From contig OZ035962.1 in the NCBI GenBank assembly GCA_964034945.1, positions 65,250,274 to 65,314,273 of the forward strand: a stretch of DNA of 64,000 bases, in the 5' to 3' direction. This document shows, in pieces, positions 24,977-37,625 of the stretch. How positions within the stretch are numbered: the stretch's first letter is position 1; each line of letters starts with the position of its first letter. The position numbers and the translations under genes were made by a program. This DNA comes from Chrysopilus asiliformis. Lineage: Eukaryota > Arthropoda > Insecta > Diptera > Rhagionidae. The notes beneath the pieces were generated by a model. It did no database searches and had not been told where the DNA came from. It saw only the letters and a list, made by a program, of their open reading frames with translations.

Positions 24977-25396
24977 CCTCTGGAGCCCAATGAACGTAAC
25001 GCGAACGCAACTGCAACGCTGTGAACTGTCACGCAGCGCAACATTTCAGCGCCAGAGCCCAATGTCATCTCGTAAAGTACTACAAGAGACATAATATAAA
25101 GTGGTATAAAGTTGGCAAAATTACAAAAATGTATAATTTTGAAGCGATAATTTTTTTTGTTGATCTTTATCTTTGTTATTTGCACTAAGGCTATCAATTT
25201 TTCCTCGAACGACATTTCCCCAACCTAACTTTATGAACTGTCAACGCAGAATTCTGCGGCAAAGTTAGAAGTTTGCAAACTTTTGCGTTGTAGTTGGGTT
25301 CACTCCGTTCACTGTGCTCACTTCAAATGATTTCTATGGAACAAACTTGTAAGTGACAGTTTCTGCGTTCGCGTTGCGTTCATTGGGCTCCAGGTA
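24977..25396. mobile_element. MITE, about 420 bp, PIF/Harbinger-like target
   Basis: The ends 'cctctggagcccaatgaacg' and 'cgttcattgggctccagg' are inverse and extend about 45 bp with small differences. It interrupts a family C copy. Uninterrupted copies read ...TTAGTTTGCAA, and here TTA occurs on both sides, consistent with a 3-bp TTA duplication. A minus-strand open frame across it has no recognisable domain. A second copy is at 62410-63681. Confidence 0.8.
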
Positions 25397-25874
25397 TTAG
25401 TTTGCAAGCAATTCCCAAAAATATATTTTGTTAAATTTTAATGATAATATCTCGATAACGGTAAAAGATATCGGATAACGGTAACAGGCAAAATTATGGC
25501 AACATTATTCTCTTCAATTCATCTCATACTTTCACCAAAAACCCGTTTTTCGAGATAATCGCCAAAAAAAATGTTTTTTTTAAATAACGGTATATGTCTA
25601 TAACGGATTGAGATACGGAGTTCTAGTGAAAAACCAATATGTACAAAATTTTATTGCCTGAAAATTTTATTAAAGTTGATAGGATCGTCCCATTCCAGAA
25701 CCAAACATGCCTGTACATTTCATGTCTCTAGCTCTATTAGTTTTTGAAGAAACATATAAAAAGATGAGGCTGACATAAAAAAGATATTTTTGTAATAATG
25801 CTCCAATCGACTCAGGAGTGCTCGGGAAATGTTTTGAGGCAAAATTAAGAGGTCGAAATTTTTCATGAATACAA

Positions 25875-26574
25875 CCCAGTGAAAAAGCTGTTTTTAAAGA
25901 CATGACTTGTAGATGGTCTTCAACGAGAAGTACATACGAAAATCAATATGTTAGAAGGAAACATAAAACAAATCAGGGCCACGACGTGAAAACACCTAGC
26001 GGTAGGCATATAAAACTCTGGCAACGTGTTTTGACTGTGAAAGTACCTGTCAGAAAAGAATTCCGTTCCGCCCGAGATTTTTTAATTCTGGCTCTTTTAT
26101 TCAGTGTTTGGTGTTTCTCGTTTTATTTATCTAAATTATTAAAGACGTTTTGTATTAAGTTTTTGTAAATATATTTGGTGACATTGTAAATATATTTGGT
26201 GACAAATGGAAAATTTGTCAAAAAGGCAACAAAAGCGAATTATTTCTGCTTTTGCCGCTAATCTTAGGAGAAAATGAAAGCTTTTTTTATTGAAGACCCA
26301 GACTTTGCAGAGCTTGAAGACGATGACGAGGATATTCAGTCTACAATATCTGATGAAATGGAACTCTTGAAGTTAAAATTAGGTCGCTGTGTGGGCGCGC
26401 GAAAAAAAACGCCATCACCGCCATCTGTTTTCCGGATTTAGTACTAATGAAGACATACTTTCAGACATGTCTTTAAGATAGACATAGACATGCTCTGTGC
26501 GTTGGTCTTGCGAGTGTCTTTACTTTATCTTCAAGACTGGTATTGAAGACGTCTTGAAGACACCTTTCACTGGG
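25875..26574 (+). mobile_element. 700-bp DNA transposon with CCCAGTGAAA ends, family not identified
   Basis: The ends cccagtgaaa and tttcactggg are exactly inverse, with subterminal 'gtcttcaa'/'ttgaagac' motifs. It lies in the tail of a family C copy. The empty sequence 'gaatacaatacttt' (52270 and 57485) becomes gaatacaa|...|aatacttt here, so only AA appears duplicated. It carries a tandem pair of 21-bp units (26163-26204) and a short acidic frame (26274-26441). It could be a remnant of a larger autonomous element. Confidence 0.75.
26207..26441 (+). pseudogene. Possible transposon-encoded N-terminal fragment, frameshifted
   Basis: Two overlapping plus-strand frames sit in the middle of the 700-bp element. 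The first starts at 26207 (MENLSKRQQKRIISAFAANL) and stops at 26278. The second starts at 26274, runs 55 codons and is strongly acidic (FIEDPDFAELEDDDEDIQ) before a basic end. They are offset by one base and could be one original protein with a frameshift: a basic N-terminus followed by an acidic stretch, as in the start of several transposon proteins. No catalytic domain is present and I do not recognise the family. Confidence 0.35.
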
Positions 26575-26673
26575 AATACTTTATTATACTACGTATAAGA
26601 AAATAAAAATCATGAATTTAAAAAGGTTTTACGCTGAACCGCGCCTATTCAACATTTCTTAATTTTTTTTTAA

Positions 26674-26696
26674 TTTGGTTTCACCATACGGGTATA
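26674..26696 (+). repeat. Family A 3' terminal fragment
   Basis: Only the terminal 'ggtttcaccatacgggtata' is present. It is a short orphan end of family A. Confidence 0.65.
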
Positions 26697-26699
26697 ATC

Positions 26700-29600
26700 A
26701 CTTCAAATATATTTCGCATATTCAAAAAAAATCCGAAATTTTACTAGGTATGAATATACGTTTACAGCAACTGCTAGACAAAGCGGTTGGTATAAAGAAA
26801 ATATTACATATTTTTTTCGTAGCATTGGATTTCTAAAAATCATGGACTTTTCCAGTTCTTTCAAATACCCGATTTTCCCGTAAAGTATTGTAAGTCTATA
26901 GCCACACAAAAAACGTAGCAAAAATTTAAACGCATCATCGCATCGGTAGTAGAAAGCAACAACAAAAACAGTTTCAACAATATAACATAGCTTCAGCAGC
27001 ATACTACCACACCATCTTACAACACAAATCTTTCGGAAGCCATACTGACATCCCCACATATATTTTGTACAAGGAAAAGTCAATATTCCCCAGTGCCTTC
27101 CCATTTCTCAAGAGGGTAAAATCCCTTGAGATATATTTTCCCTGTCGTTTTGTTGTTGGTGTTACCGCTGCCATTGCCTTTGTCGTTACCGTTCCGTTGG
27201 TGTTTTTACTTCCATTGGCAATTTTAGGGGCATCATCGCAGTCATCACAAAGACTTGTATAGGGGTGGGCGGGCATCGTGATTGATCTCCCCACTCACAT
27301 ATAACCATTTCATCATCTAGGTATCTCTGTAGATACAACAAGAACGTTGTAGAACGGATACGCTTGGCCGTCAACGTGGCCGTCAGTAGTCAAGTATAGC
27401 AAAAATTTAGTGGAAAGGCCAAGAGATCCCGAATGTTTAACGGTCCAAGCGCATGGTTACATATATCTTAAGACAGGAAAGAAACTTTGTCTCTTTTGAT
27501 GGTAACAGCTCCTATAGCAGAACAACTCTAGAAAACATGATTCTATTCTTGTGCTTTCATTGCTACCAATATCCGGTGCCACTTATAAGGCTCTACCTCG
27601 AACTCTATTTGTTTGCACACCAAACCAGGACCTATGTAGGAAATGTGATGTAAGGATTTTATTCTGTACACAGTAACGTCTTCATTTTCGACTTGACTTA
27701 TAAACAACAAAAGGGGAAAACTTTCCGGTTGGATGGGTTATTAGTGTTAAAGGCAAGCGCTGGACTGGTTAAAGGCTTGGTTTGAGGTGATATCCATCTA
27801 CCAAAAGCTAAACTTCCCTAGGTGAGGTGATGTTCTACACTAAGGACGAAAACAAAATCAAAAACTCTACTTATGAATTTCTTATAAATACGCACTATTA
27901 TACTACAAGTTAAATCTACTTATTGGCCATATTTATCTGAGTGCAGACAACTAATAAAGATGTCGAGAATTGTTTTCTATTTTCTCTTAATTGATTAAAT
28001 GGTCATTTGAAATTACCATATCTTCATCCGAATACTCTGTGCCATGCGCAAATTTCTTAATTTTGAGTAATCAAGCTAATTTATGTACTCAAAAAATAGC
28101 CAATAAGATTTTGCAAAATGTGGCCCAGAGCCATTAAAGAAGTAATAGCTATTTTTATAAAATGCCTTGTTTGTATAGTGAGTACCATATCCATATTTTT
28201 CCAACGATTTGCTACTCCTCTATGAGGTGGAACAAAATACTCTTGAATTACTGATAAATTAGAGGAAATCTTTGAATATGGCCCAAGAGTTCAGCATAAT
28301 TCTTTAGCAACAATCGTCAGGTATAAAAAATGTTTTTTTTTCTTTTTTAAATATGTCACCGAAATTACCCTTTTTTGAAAACATCATATTAGTACATAGT
28401 ATATAATGAATGTGTAAACTATCCAAAATTCCTTGTTAAGTTACTTGCATTTTGAGAAATGAATTACGCAATTAAGCCTGATTGAATCAGATTTAGTCTC
28501 TCCTCCAGCCAAACTAACTTTTTTTGTCGTGATTAAAATCTTAGGAATTCTGATGTTTACTTATTAGTACGACATCGTAGTGAGATTCTTACTTGGAAGA
28601 TGTCGGTTAAGAAATGCACTTTGCGATGTCATTGCTAATTTGCTGATCGGGAGTTCTGGGTTACTGATCAGGTGTTCTAACCATAACTGGATAATTTTTC
28701 CAGGAGTTGGTGGTCTAGTCAAATTTTCTGGCATCGTGCATGAATACTGACAAGACTTCTAGAGCAGTAACTTAGATTTAATGGGGAGACTAAGAAAATA
28801 GTTTTGATTAAAGATTTTTCATATCATTTTTCAAAAAGACTTCGGATCCTTGTATAAAACAGCTGCTTAAAAAATGCTTTCTTGGATATACTTATAAAAT
28901 TTTCCAGATCGGTAAATTAATTAAAGCCAAACGGATTTCAGATTTGCAATCGGCATGGCAAAATCTATAAGAAATTAATATTTCATTGTAGAATCAACAA
29001 AAAATAATGAATTTGAAACGAAAAATTATTATGGATGAGGGACTTGAGTGGGACGGATGAAACCAATAAAAAGAGCGTGATTTATGATGAGACAACAGTA
29101 TGTACCGGGAACTATAAAATAAAAAAACAGTTGTAATGGCAAAACTTCATTCGAACAATACGATTATGAAGTGTGTATAAGAAAGTTAAAATTAAAGACG
29201 CAATTCGATGTGTAGTGTATATTGGGTGTATCTAGTGTATATCTATGGTAAGTAAGCCCTCACCATAGGTAGAAAGAACAAGATAAATTTCTCAGTAAAG
29301 GAACCGAGACAATAACTTTCACCCTTTCACAATCGGCACTCTATCGTACAAGACAACAAAATATTAGGGCGATTGCTGAAATTGAATTTAGTGTACTTGA
29401 GCGCACGCTTAGTGATATATAATTAGCGTACGTAATTGTTATCAGTAACTGCGGTTTCCGCTATACTCGCATTACCATAACATCACCGATCAGTAAAAAT
29501 AAAATAAAAAAGCGAATTCGTAGCATCCTTTAAACCTTGAATCATTTGGTCATTTAATTTTTATGAAGCTCTTTTAATTTTTAAAGTAAAACATGAATTT

Positions 29601-30300
29601 CCGATATTAGGCTACGTTCACACATGCGATTTTTCTTGACCTATTCTGCAAATTTTATTCAGAATTTGTTCCGCGAATTTTATGCATTTATCGCTAAATA
29701 AATTCACTTAGCAAAAGTTGTCAAAATTTAAATTTATTCGGACGGTTTTGAACGATAAAAATTCTAGTTCGGGTGTCTTTGGCCCCTGTTACATGGGGCA
29801 ACTTTAAGCGGCGACTTTTCTTAAGTATAGGCGCGAGAAGTGAGGGAAGCGGTGGCTAATGTCGCCAGTTCCAAAAGTAGAAACAAGGCGACAAAATACG
29901 CACACAAGCACAAAATCATAAAGAACGGGTTCGTGAATGTGTTTTGCGATTTGACAGTTCGTCCAACTTCACACACACATGAAACACTCACTGTGTAATA
30001 CACAGAAGTTTCCGGCAACTTGTCTCCGCGTGTAGCACAAACGAGCAACTCCTGAAGGCCGTTCAGGAGTAAGTTTCTGAATTTCGTGTCGTAGTATAAA
30101 CGGTTGTGCGACATGAGTTTACCGTCGAAGAATAAAATTCGCAGAATGAAGTGTCAGATTTAACGATCCCTTATGCTAAACTTTTCGCCAAAATCATAAT
30201 GCAGAGTTCAAAGCCATTTAACGGCCATTGTTTATCAGGCAATACATAATCAAGCAACATATATCAAAGCTCCTGCACTAGATACATGTATGAGATTTTT
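26700..30300. other. COE intron interior, few repeats
   Basis: Apart from short unconvincing frames (minus strand 26703-27294 and 29821-30114) nothing is recognised. It is the longest stretch in this intron without known repeat ends, and so a candidate for regulatory sequence. Confidence 0.4.
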
Positions 30301-30304
30301 CCTT

Positions 30305-30430
30305 TCTTTTACAACGTATAATAAAATATTGTATTCATGAAAAATGTCGACCTCTTAATTTTGCCTGAAAATCAATTCCCGAGCACTTCTAAATCAATTG
30401 GGGCATTATTACAGAAATGCCTTTCTTTCT
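30305..30430 (-). repeat. Family C terminal fragment
   Basis: The reverse tail reads 'acgtataataaaatattgta', then 'cgacctcttaattttgcctg' and 'gcacttctaaatcaattggg'. The body is missing. The adjoining 30431-30700 resembles the repeat modules at 45480-45700. Confidence 0.6.
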
Positions 30431-31878
30431 ATTAGTTTGTATGTAGGTAACGAAATTTGTAACATGAGTTCTACCAGTAAACATTAACCAAGTTTGACGC
30501 GGTTTGTGGCAGTCGAAAGCTGTTAGCGGCCCATAACATTAACCGTTTTCGAGAAAATTGCAAAAATCTTTTCAATTTGTTTGGAAGAATAGGAAAGGAA
30601 TGGTTCACTTTTTCTCATTTTTGGACGAAATTTTACTTTTGATAAAAGCCCGTTCTGTGACAAATTTAGTGTTGATTCGATACGGAAAAGTATCAATATT
30701 TTTACTTGAAAGTAACGTCACAAAAAAGTATCGATATCACACTTAATGCTGCCGTGAAGTATCGATGCCTACTCGGATGGAATGAAAAAAAACGAAAAGT
30801 TTTACACATTTTTATTGTGAAACATGAAAATTTCACCAGGATGTTTATTTTTTATAAAAATTAATTAACATAATTATATATAAAGACAAAAATATAACTC
30901 TCTTACTTTCATTTAGATTTATTGATTTTCATAAGAAAATCTTTTTCGATGGAAGAATGGGAGGAAAACTAGCACAGGTTTTTTAGTTCAAATACCACCT
31001 TTTATAAATAAAATTGGCTTTGCTACAAATTAAATTGATTCTTTTGCACATCTAAGTGACTTTTTTCAAATCAAATTGAAGATAGTTAATTCGACTCGCA
31101 GAAAGTCAGTTAAATGTTCAAAAACCCCAATTTAATTTGTAAAAAAACAATTTTTATGTGTAAAAGGTGGTATTTGAACTAAAAACCTCTCACACTAGTC
31201 ATAAAAATCGTTTTTTGGAACACTTCCCAAAAACAATAATTGTTCAAGGTGTTTTCCGGAGAGTCGATTGCGGTTTTAAGTAATAGTTGCAATTGCAAGG
31301 AACTAACGATATAACCACTACTAAGAACGCTCTGGCATGTTTATATACTAAAGTTGGCAAAGAATGAGAGTTTAATGCCAGGGTCATAAGTGTGAAAATG
31401 CCTAAATATTTAATATATCGATATCAGTCAAAAAGTATCGATACCTACTCAATACCGCTGCGAGTGTTTCGGTTACGAAATTACTTGGAGCCGAAACAAA
31501 AGTATCGAATATGTACTCGTATTTATTTGGATCGAATCAACACTAGACAAATTTCAAGATTCTACATCAACTAGGTCTCGAGTTTTCAAATTTTTGGGAA
31601 AATACACTACGCCGACGCGCGTCGAGAATTTCAACCGATTCTAGAACTCATAAAACGCGTTTTGGAAAAATTTTGTATTTTGAGGGTCGTACTTATACTT
31701 GCAATGGGAATGTTCAAAAAACATGTAAAAAAAGGTTAGGTGTATAAAACTGTCTTTTTAATAAGTATTACATCACGCTGTTCTGAACCAGCCGGAATTT
31801 TAAAAAATCAACGACGAACAAAATGTCGCCCGTTTTAAAGTAATATATCGATTTTACCGGCCTATTTTTTAACTGTAA

Positions 31879-32366
31879 TCATACTAATATATAAAAATGA
31901 GTTGGTATCTGTCTGTCTGTCTGTCTGTTCCTCTTTCACGCAAAAACGGCTGAACCGATTGACTTGAAATTTGGCATCAGTGTCTGTGGTAGTTCTGGTT
32001 CTAACATAGGCATACAGAAAAGTAGCGCGAGGGGTGAGGGGAGTTAGGGGAGGCGGTAAAGTGATTTCGAAACTTAGTTTTTGCGCTATGTTACTCTTTC
32101 GCGGGGAAACTACTGAACTGATTGGCCTGAAATTTGGCATAGATGTTCGTTGGGGGTCCAACCCCAACATAGACCCATTAAAAAGTAGCCCGAGAGGTGG
32201 GGAGTAAGGGAAGCGGGTAAAGTCATCTCGAAGCTTAGCTCTTCCTCTATGTTACCCTTTTGCGGGGAAACTACCGAGCCGATTGGCCTAAAGTTTAGCT
32301 CCAACATAGACCATCAAAAAAAAAATTGAAAAAACTTAACCCGGCAACGACGGGTATGCAAGCTAG
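31879..32366 (+). mobile_element. Non-autonomous Helitron (family D), complete
   Basis: The element has the canonical signature. It begins TC after a host A (31878), carries a short stem-loop acccg-gcaacga-cgggt about 10 bases before the end, and ends CTAG followed by host T (32367). The inside has a GTCT run and three imperfect modules of 'ctgaaccgattggcctgaaa' type. It has no coding capacity, so it must have been moved by an autonomous partner. It lies 230 bp before the second COE exon. Confidence 0.85.
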
Positions 32367-32596
32367 TAAACTATAAATTGAGAAAAAGCATCAGCCCAGG
32401 AGTATATAAACTAACGCATCACAATGAGAAAATCAGGATTAAAGTTTCGATTTCTCCAAAGTTTGTAGGTATGCATAACCCCTTAAGGCCTTTGATAATG
32501 TCGGAAAATTCTCACATAATTTTTTCCTGCCACCTCTAATCTTTTAAATTTTAAAGTATTTTAAAATTCACATTTATTTATTTTTGTGTATTTCAG

Positions 32597-32665
32597 TCGA
32601 TGTTGTGATAAGAAGAGTTGCGGTAACCGGAACGAGACTCCCTCAGATCCAGTCATCATCGATCG
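32597..32665 (+). CDS. kn: COE/EBF transcription factor (knot/collier), internal exon, second half of zinc motif
   Basis: This 69-bp exon is preceded by a T-rich tract ending tttcag and followed by gtgagt. Its first base completes the Ser codon split after 21781 (AG|T). It then encodes 22 codons including [17 protein letters not shown] and ends with two bases (CG) of an Arg codon to be completed by the next exon. This is the highly conserved COE zinc-knuckle segment, supplying the last two Cys ligands. The exon length and both intron positions agree with what I remember of vertebrate EBF genes, which suggests ancient introns. The next expected exon would start FFLKFFLKCNQN; I did not find it in the remaining 31 kb. 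The junction with the upstream exon is phase-compatible and free of stops, so I regard both as functional exons of one gene. Confidence 0.95.
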
Positions 32666-33845
32666 GTGAGTATATGACATTTTAAGCTTCTTATATCAAT
32701 CGACAAGAAATTTCTTCTCTTTCAAATTTAACACAAAATTCCCTCATTGCTCTTAACAATTTCCTCAAAACGGTCTTATATATTATGTACGACAGTGGAT
32801 ATAAAGAAAAACTTGTTATTTGAGTGAAATTGATTCATCCATCCATCCGCCGATTCAGAACTTTTCCCCAGAAAAAACGTCCAAACTAACTTAAACCAAG
32901 CATAAAATGACATGTTGAAATAATACAGGGTAATAAGATGACTTTTTGCATTATAGGGAACATTTCTTATTACATTAAAAATTCAGTATAATGCGAACAT
33001 TTCATTGCATTTTAGTTGCAACATCGAGAAAAATTAAGCTGTCCTCTCATAAAAATTTTTTTTGTGATTTTTTATAATATGCTTGAGAGTTAAGCTCGTA
33101 CAAACAAATTTACTAGTAAGATTATTCGGGAACATTCGCATGCTATGACAAAGTGTCATCCCTCCCATTGACACGTGTCAAGCAAATTATAATAATTGCA
33201 TCAGAGTCTACTACCGACAGCACTCCTGCTGCCATAATACATACGTTTCCATCCTCCTTTTTTTCTAATCACTGGATACGCACTCACTTGCAACTTGTGC
33301 AATAATTGCAACATTATACAGGCCAATTTGATGCTGAAATTCAGAAGGGTTTAAAGCATCCGGTATAGCACTTAGTTGGTACATCCCAATTAGTCGCGAA
33401 CGTGTGCTCCAATCATTGAAACAATTTACGACCACTAGGTGGTAAAGTGGAGGCAAAAGTGCTAATTTTACTGGTAGCCAGAGTTTGGTTTAGGCACTAT
33501 AATCTAATCTGCGTGAATCGATTTTGTAGTTTTGTGTAATTTGATAATTGAATTGATTTATTTGACACATCAATTAGGAGACGTGTGCAATTTTAGGCTC
33601 AAAATTGAATTACCATTCAATTAAATGAATTCATATATCTGTCTAATGTATTTTGGTTTAAAATATGACTAGCCTACCTCTGGTATTTTTCAACAACACA
33701 ACTACAAGAAGCGTCAAGCATTATGTAATTTTCATATTACCTTTTCATGTGGTTTTTTATATACAGTGGCATTTTACTAATCACCGGCAGATATTTTTTT
33801 TACCTTTCTTACATAGAAGAAAGATATTAAAATCAATAAGAAAAT
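32666..33845 (+). other. Start of downstream COE intron, repeat-poor
   Basis: The stretch follows the gtgagt donor. It contains the palindrome TGACACGTGTCA (33169-33180), a related TGACAAAGTGTCA about 25 bp upstream, and a group of TAATTG/CAATTA motifs at 33540-33630. It could be intronic regulatory DNA, but no direct evidence exists in the sequence. Confidence 0.35.
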
Positions 33846-34140
33846 AACATGAGAAAAACTACAGTTGCCAATCGTCAAATACTTTATATGAGGACAGACA
33901 AAACTTTTGTTTGAAGAAAATACCATTTGTATGGGGGAGGGGAGAAGGAGTGGTCTGATTATGTCTGTTCAAAAACTTGGCCTCGATATTTATGAGAATC
34001 GCTTCCACACAAAATTTCAAGTCTCTAGCTCAATCGTTCCGAAAATTATTATGGACGGAAATCAAATTTTTTTGTCATATCAAACACCCTGTTGTAATTC
34101 ATTTTTGTGTCCGACGATTGCTTCGATGCGTTAATATAAT
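33846..34140 (+). repeat. Family B repeat, partial
   Basis: The copy starts 'aacatgagaaaaactacagt', contains 'gccaatcgtcaaatact' and 'caagtctctagctcaatc', and ends near 'ttcatttttgtgtccgacga'. The GACA array is almost absent (one 'atggacgg'). Confidence 0.65.
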
Positions 34141-34457
34141 TACTATGATTCTCACTCAAATTATAAAAACAAAATCATAACTGAAATCCGCAGGTCCACG
34201 GGACATAAACCCACCGACTCAGTTTGTTGAATCCGCAACATATCATCCTGTGTGCAATTTTAATGTGTGCATGCATATGTAACAAAAAATTGTACAACCA
34301 GAAAGCCTCAACCGATTTTGATCGGATTTTTCGCATTTGAAACCTGTGATCGTCCAATAGAGCCCTATTAAAAGCGATTTTGAAAATTTCCGATGGAGTC
34401 ATGCAATCCAATTAGATTTATAAAAAAAAAATACCTCCAATTGGAATTTGATGTATA

Positions 34458-34983
34458 AAGGGTATTCACAGTCCTCTTTTAATTTTAAGGGTATTCACAG
34501 TCCTCTTTTAATTTTGGGTATTCGGTGTTTTCGGTAATATTAAAAGACTGAAAATATTCTGCTGTGAACATCCCACAGCACAGATTTGAGAACAGCGCTT
34601 TTATTGGATACGTGACCAAATCATGAACTGCGAATTTCATTGTCACATACCTTTAAATCCATGTTTGATGTATTCTTTTGAATTTCTATTGTGGCAACGG
34701 CTATCAAAATTGAAAAAAATTGCATCAGTCCAATGAGATTAACAAAAAACCAGCGAGAAAATTTGACAACTAAAAACATTACTAGCGCCACCCGCGGTTG
34801 ATTCTTGATACCGAATAACCGGGCCGGAAAACACGACTCAAGGCATGTCTACAATTACCGAATTCGGTAATTCATTTTTACATGAACCAAGTTACCGTCT
34901 CGGTAAAAATCTGTTAAATTTGACTGAATTACCGAGCGGTAAAACTACTCGCAATTTAAAAGAGGACTGTCAATACCCTTAGA
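34458..34983. mobile_element. MITE with duplicated left end
   Basis: The right end, inverted, reads 'aagggtattgacagtcctct'. The left end 'aagggtattcacagtcctct' occurs twice in tandem (34458 and 34487). The interior carries several 'attaccg'/'cggtaat' elements, including a perfect 20-bp palindrome at 34853-34872. No coding capacity. Confidence 0.75.
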
Positions 34984-35514
34984 GAAAAGTTGTGTAAAAT
35001 CATATTCTAAACCCTAGACCGAAATTGCAAAGTTCTTGAACGGTATGTACCAAACAGTCGAGTGTAGCACTGGCTTCTGGTCGATCATGTCAGCACAGGC
35101 GACACCATCGTATTTTTCTAAAATTCTCGAAAATTACACCAAATATTTCACAAAAACGCTTTTATTGAGTACAAGATCTAAGCGCGCTTGAACTATATGG
35201 ATGTTCATTTCATTTGAATCACAGTCGAAAACCATTCGCATTGTCAATGGAAAAATCCACAATATATGGATAACGTTGTATAAAAATACAGTGATATATT
35301 TAATCAGTGACCTCTGACAGACATATGGTTAATTTTGATTTTCGCAAGTATCTGTAAATGAAAAAACGGGAGAACTTACGATAAAGTTCAAAACACAAAA
35401 TACATTAGTTGCGCCCTGGGGTATTTTGTCAAGATCAAATTGGCACGCATTGTGTTAAGAGATATTTCTTAAAAATACTTCAAAAAATCGGTTCTGATCA
35501 ACTTTCCTCTGCAT

Positions 35515-36206
35515 AATTTAGTTTCGGAAAAAATATGTAAAAAATAATGTTTGTTTCAAATATCTTGATAACACTTAAAGATAAAGAAAAAAATACAGGA
35601 AATTTTCTTTCCTTTTGAATCTAGTTATTATGCATTTTTCACAATAGCGCATAGTTTTCGAAATGTTTTAAAAAAACCGATACATTTTCAAAAAACCTAA
35701 TTTTTTTTTTAAATATGTTGACAACCGTTAGAGAGACTTATAAACCGTTAAAGCAAAAAATCTAAAAAAAATAAATATATTTTCTATAAACTTGATTAAA
35801 TGCATTTTTTTCATAAAAGTCCAAAGTTTTCGATTTTTTTCAAATATCTTGACAACCGTTATAGACACGTATAAACCGTTAAAACAAAAAATGTAGAAAA
35901 TTTTATTTCCTATAATTTTTTTAAACGTTCAAAAATTGTATTTTTTCAAAAAAATGTATGGGAGGTACCCGATACAGCTACTGTTACTTTTCAATAGTTG
36001 ATAGAAAACTAATTTTCGTAAAACTTGTTTGAAACAAATTTCATGTCGCTAGGTCAACGCGTTCGCGAGTTATTTTAGATACGTACAACGGACAGACCGA
36101 CAGACAGATGCACGGACGTCCTCTTAAAACAGATGTCGTACTAAGCAGAAATTTTCTATCTGCCCCCGTTCTCGAGTCTATAGAGACGAAGAGGAAAGTA
36201 AAAATC
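35515..36206 (+). repeat. Family C-like copy with divergent modules
   Basis: Repeated 'aaatat-ttgacaaccgtta' modules are followed by 'gtatgggaggtacccgatac', a short GACA block (36092-36115) and a terminal 'tctatagagacgaagaggaaagta'-type tail. A reverse relative is at 55428-55830. Confidence 0.55.
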
Positions 36207-37520
36207 AAACCTATTAACTTGTAAATCTGTTGAAGCGAACCCGGTGAGTATTTTAAACATGAAGTCGCAAATACATTATCACAAAAACGTTTAATTATCA
36301 AAAGTAGCATATATTGTTCAACCAAACCTCACTTTAGCCTAATTATCTGTATTTATAGAATTTAATTGATATATGACACACGAAAATCTAATATCTAGAA
36401 TTTTTATACTAATTTAAGTACTCTGATATCACAATATATATCAAGAGGGAATGACGGTCCCTCTAAAGAAGACAAGAAAATTATGTAAACATGAAAATAT
36501 GATTTCCGTGTAAAACTAAAAAGTACGCCCTATGTCAGTCAGACTGTGAAACGATCACTGACCATTTATTTTGGTATAAGTAATGAATATCAAAATTGTC
36601 TGGACAGTCAAGAAAATATTTTTAAAGTGCAGCACATTGAGTACATGCATATATAAAATTAATTCAAAAAAATATATCAAAAGCCAAAGGAGACAACAAG
36701 TATCAAAAAATCCTTAAGGCAAGGCGTAATACATGTATAGAGAGAGTGTCATAAACAGACTGACTATTAGAGTAAGTGGTTATTAATTTTACTATCCGTT
36801 TGCGTGTCGTGTCGATACCCAGTGACTTGTCGCTATCGCTTAGCAAGTAAGGACAAAAGCAGCGCATACAAATACTAGAATACTATACCTCATTGGAGGC
36901 TACATAAAGATCACTCAAATATTGCAATATCTATATTTTCGTTCTACAGAGTATCTATCATACTATATACTGACTTCGTTAAAACGTCAAAGAACTGAGT
37001 TCTAACTAGACAGACGATATAGGAGTGCGGCTCGGCAAATTGTTCCAGGTTTGCCTTTTTGCCATTTGGATATATGTAGATACAAAGTATGTATATATGT
37101 TCAATGTTTTTAGAATGTGGTAAATAAGTTAAATGCCAGACGAAAGGACATTCAAAGGTGGATGTCTCGTGCCTCCCCAAATATATACAGGGAACGGTCG
37201 TCTTTTTTAATCTCTTAATGCACTCACATGCCCTACTCGATTACTTCAACACCGGTGTGAGGGGTCTTTATCGTCCTAGTTATCGTGTATGTTCTTTTTT
37301 GTAAGGTTTATGTAAAAAAAACTACAGAAAATTGTAAATTGCATTTTGGAGATTATCATTTTTTTTTTCTTCTTATGATATTGTTTTAAATCAAGCACTT
37401 TTGAGTGTTTGCTGACCTATGTCGTATACATCAGAATAAATATACGTTTAATTCCATTCAGCATTAATGTAAATATAATAAAAATTCTTGCTATGGCATT
37501 TCCTAAAACAACTAAAAAAA

Positions 37521-37625
37521 TACAGTGGAATCCCCTTATAACAAAATCTCAATATATCGAAGTTCTCTTTATAACGAAATTTTTTGAATTGTTCGACTTT
37601 TGCTCACCGTATACGAAATTTTTTG
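37521..37625 (+). mobile_element. Tigger/pogo-like left end, truncated
   Basis: TA followed by 'cagtggaatccccttataac' resembles the ends of Tigger/pogo elements. No inverse partner was found downstream, so it appears to be a solo end. The 'ataacgaaattttttgaatt' motif that follows is repeated once in variant form at 37611. Confidence 0.5.

Larger units (their letters stand above)
24838..26612 (+). repeat. Family C copy carrying two transposon insertions
   Basis: The family C sequence is found at 24838-24976, 25397-25874 and 26575-26612 ('aatactttattatactacgt...aagaaaat'). It is interrupted by a 420-bp MITE and by a 700-bp element. Comparison with uninterrupted copies (1387-1886, 56401-57520, tail at 52258-52325) gives the empty sites. 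Confidence 0.8.

Noticed and set aside
24790..25215. 141-residue minus-strand frame
   Set aside because: It spans a family C segment and the MITE at 24977; no domain, and the junction between two repeats is inside it.
26703..27374. Minus-strand frames of 133 and 96 residues as genes
   Set aside because: They overlap each other in different frames, have no domain, and no splice or start context supports them.
29608..30180. Possible MITE starting 'ggctacgttcacacatgcga'
   Set aside because: No inverse end or target duplication was found on the right side.
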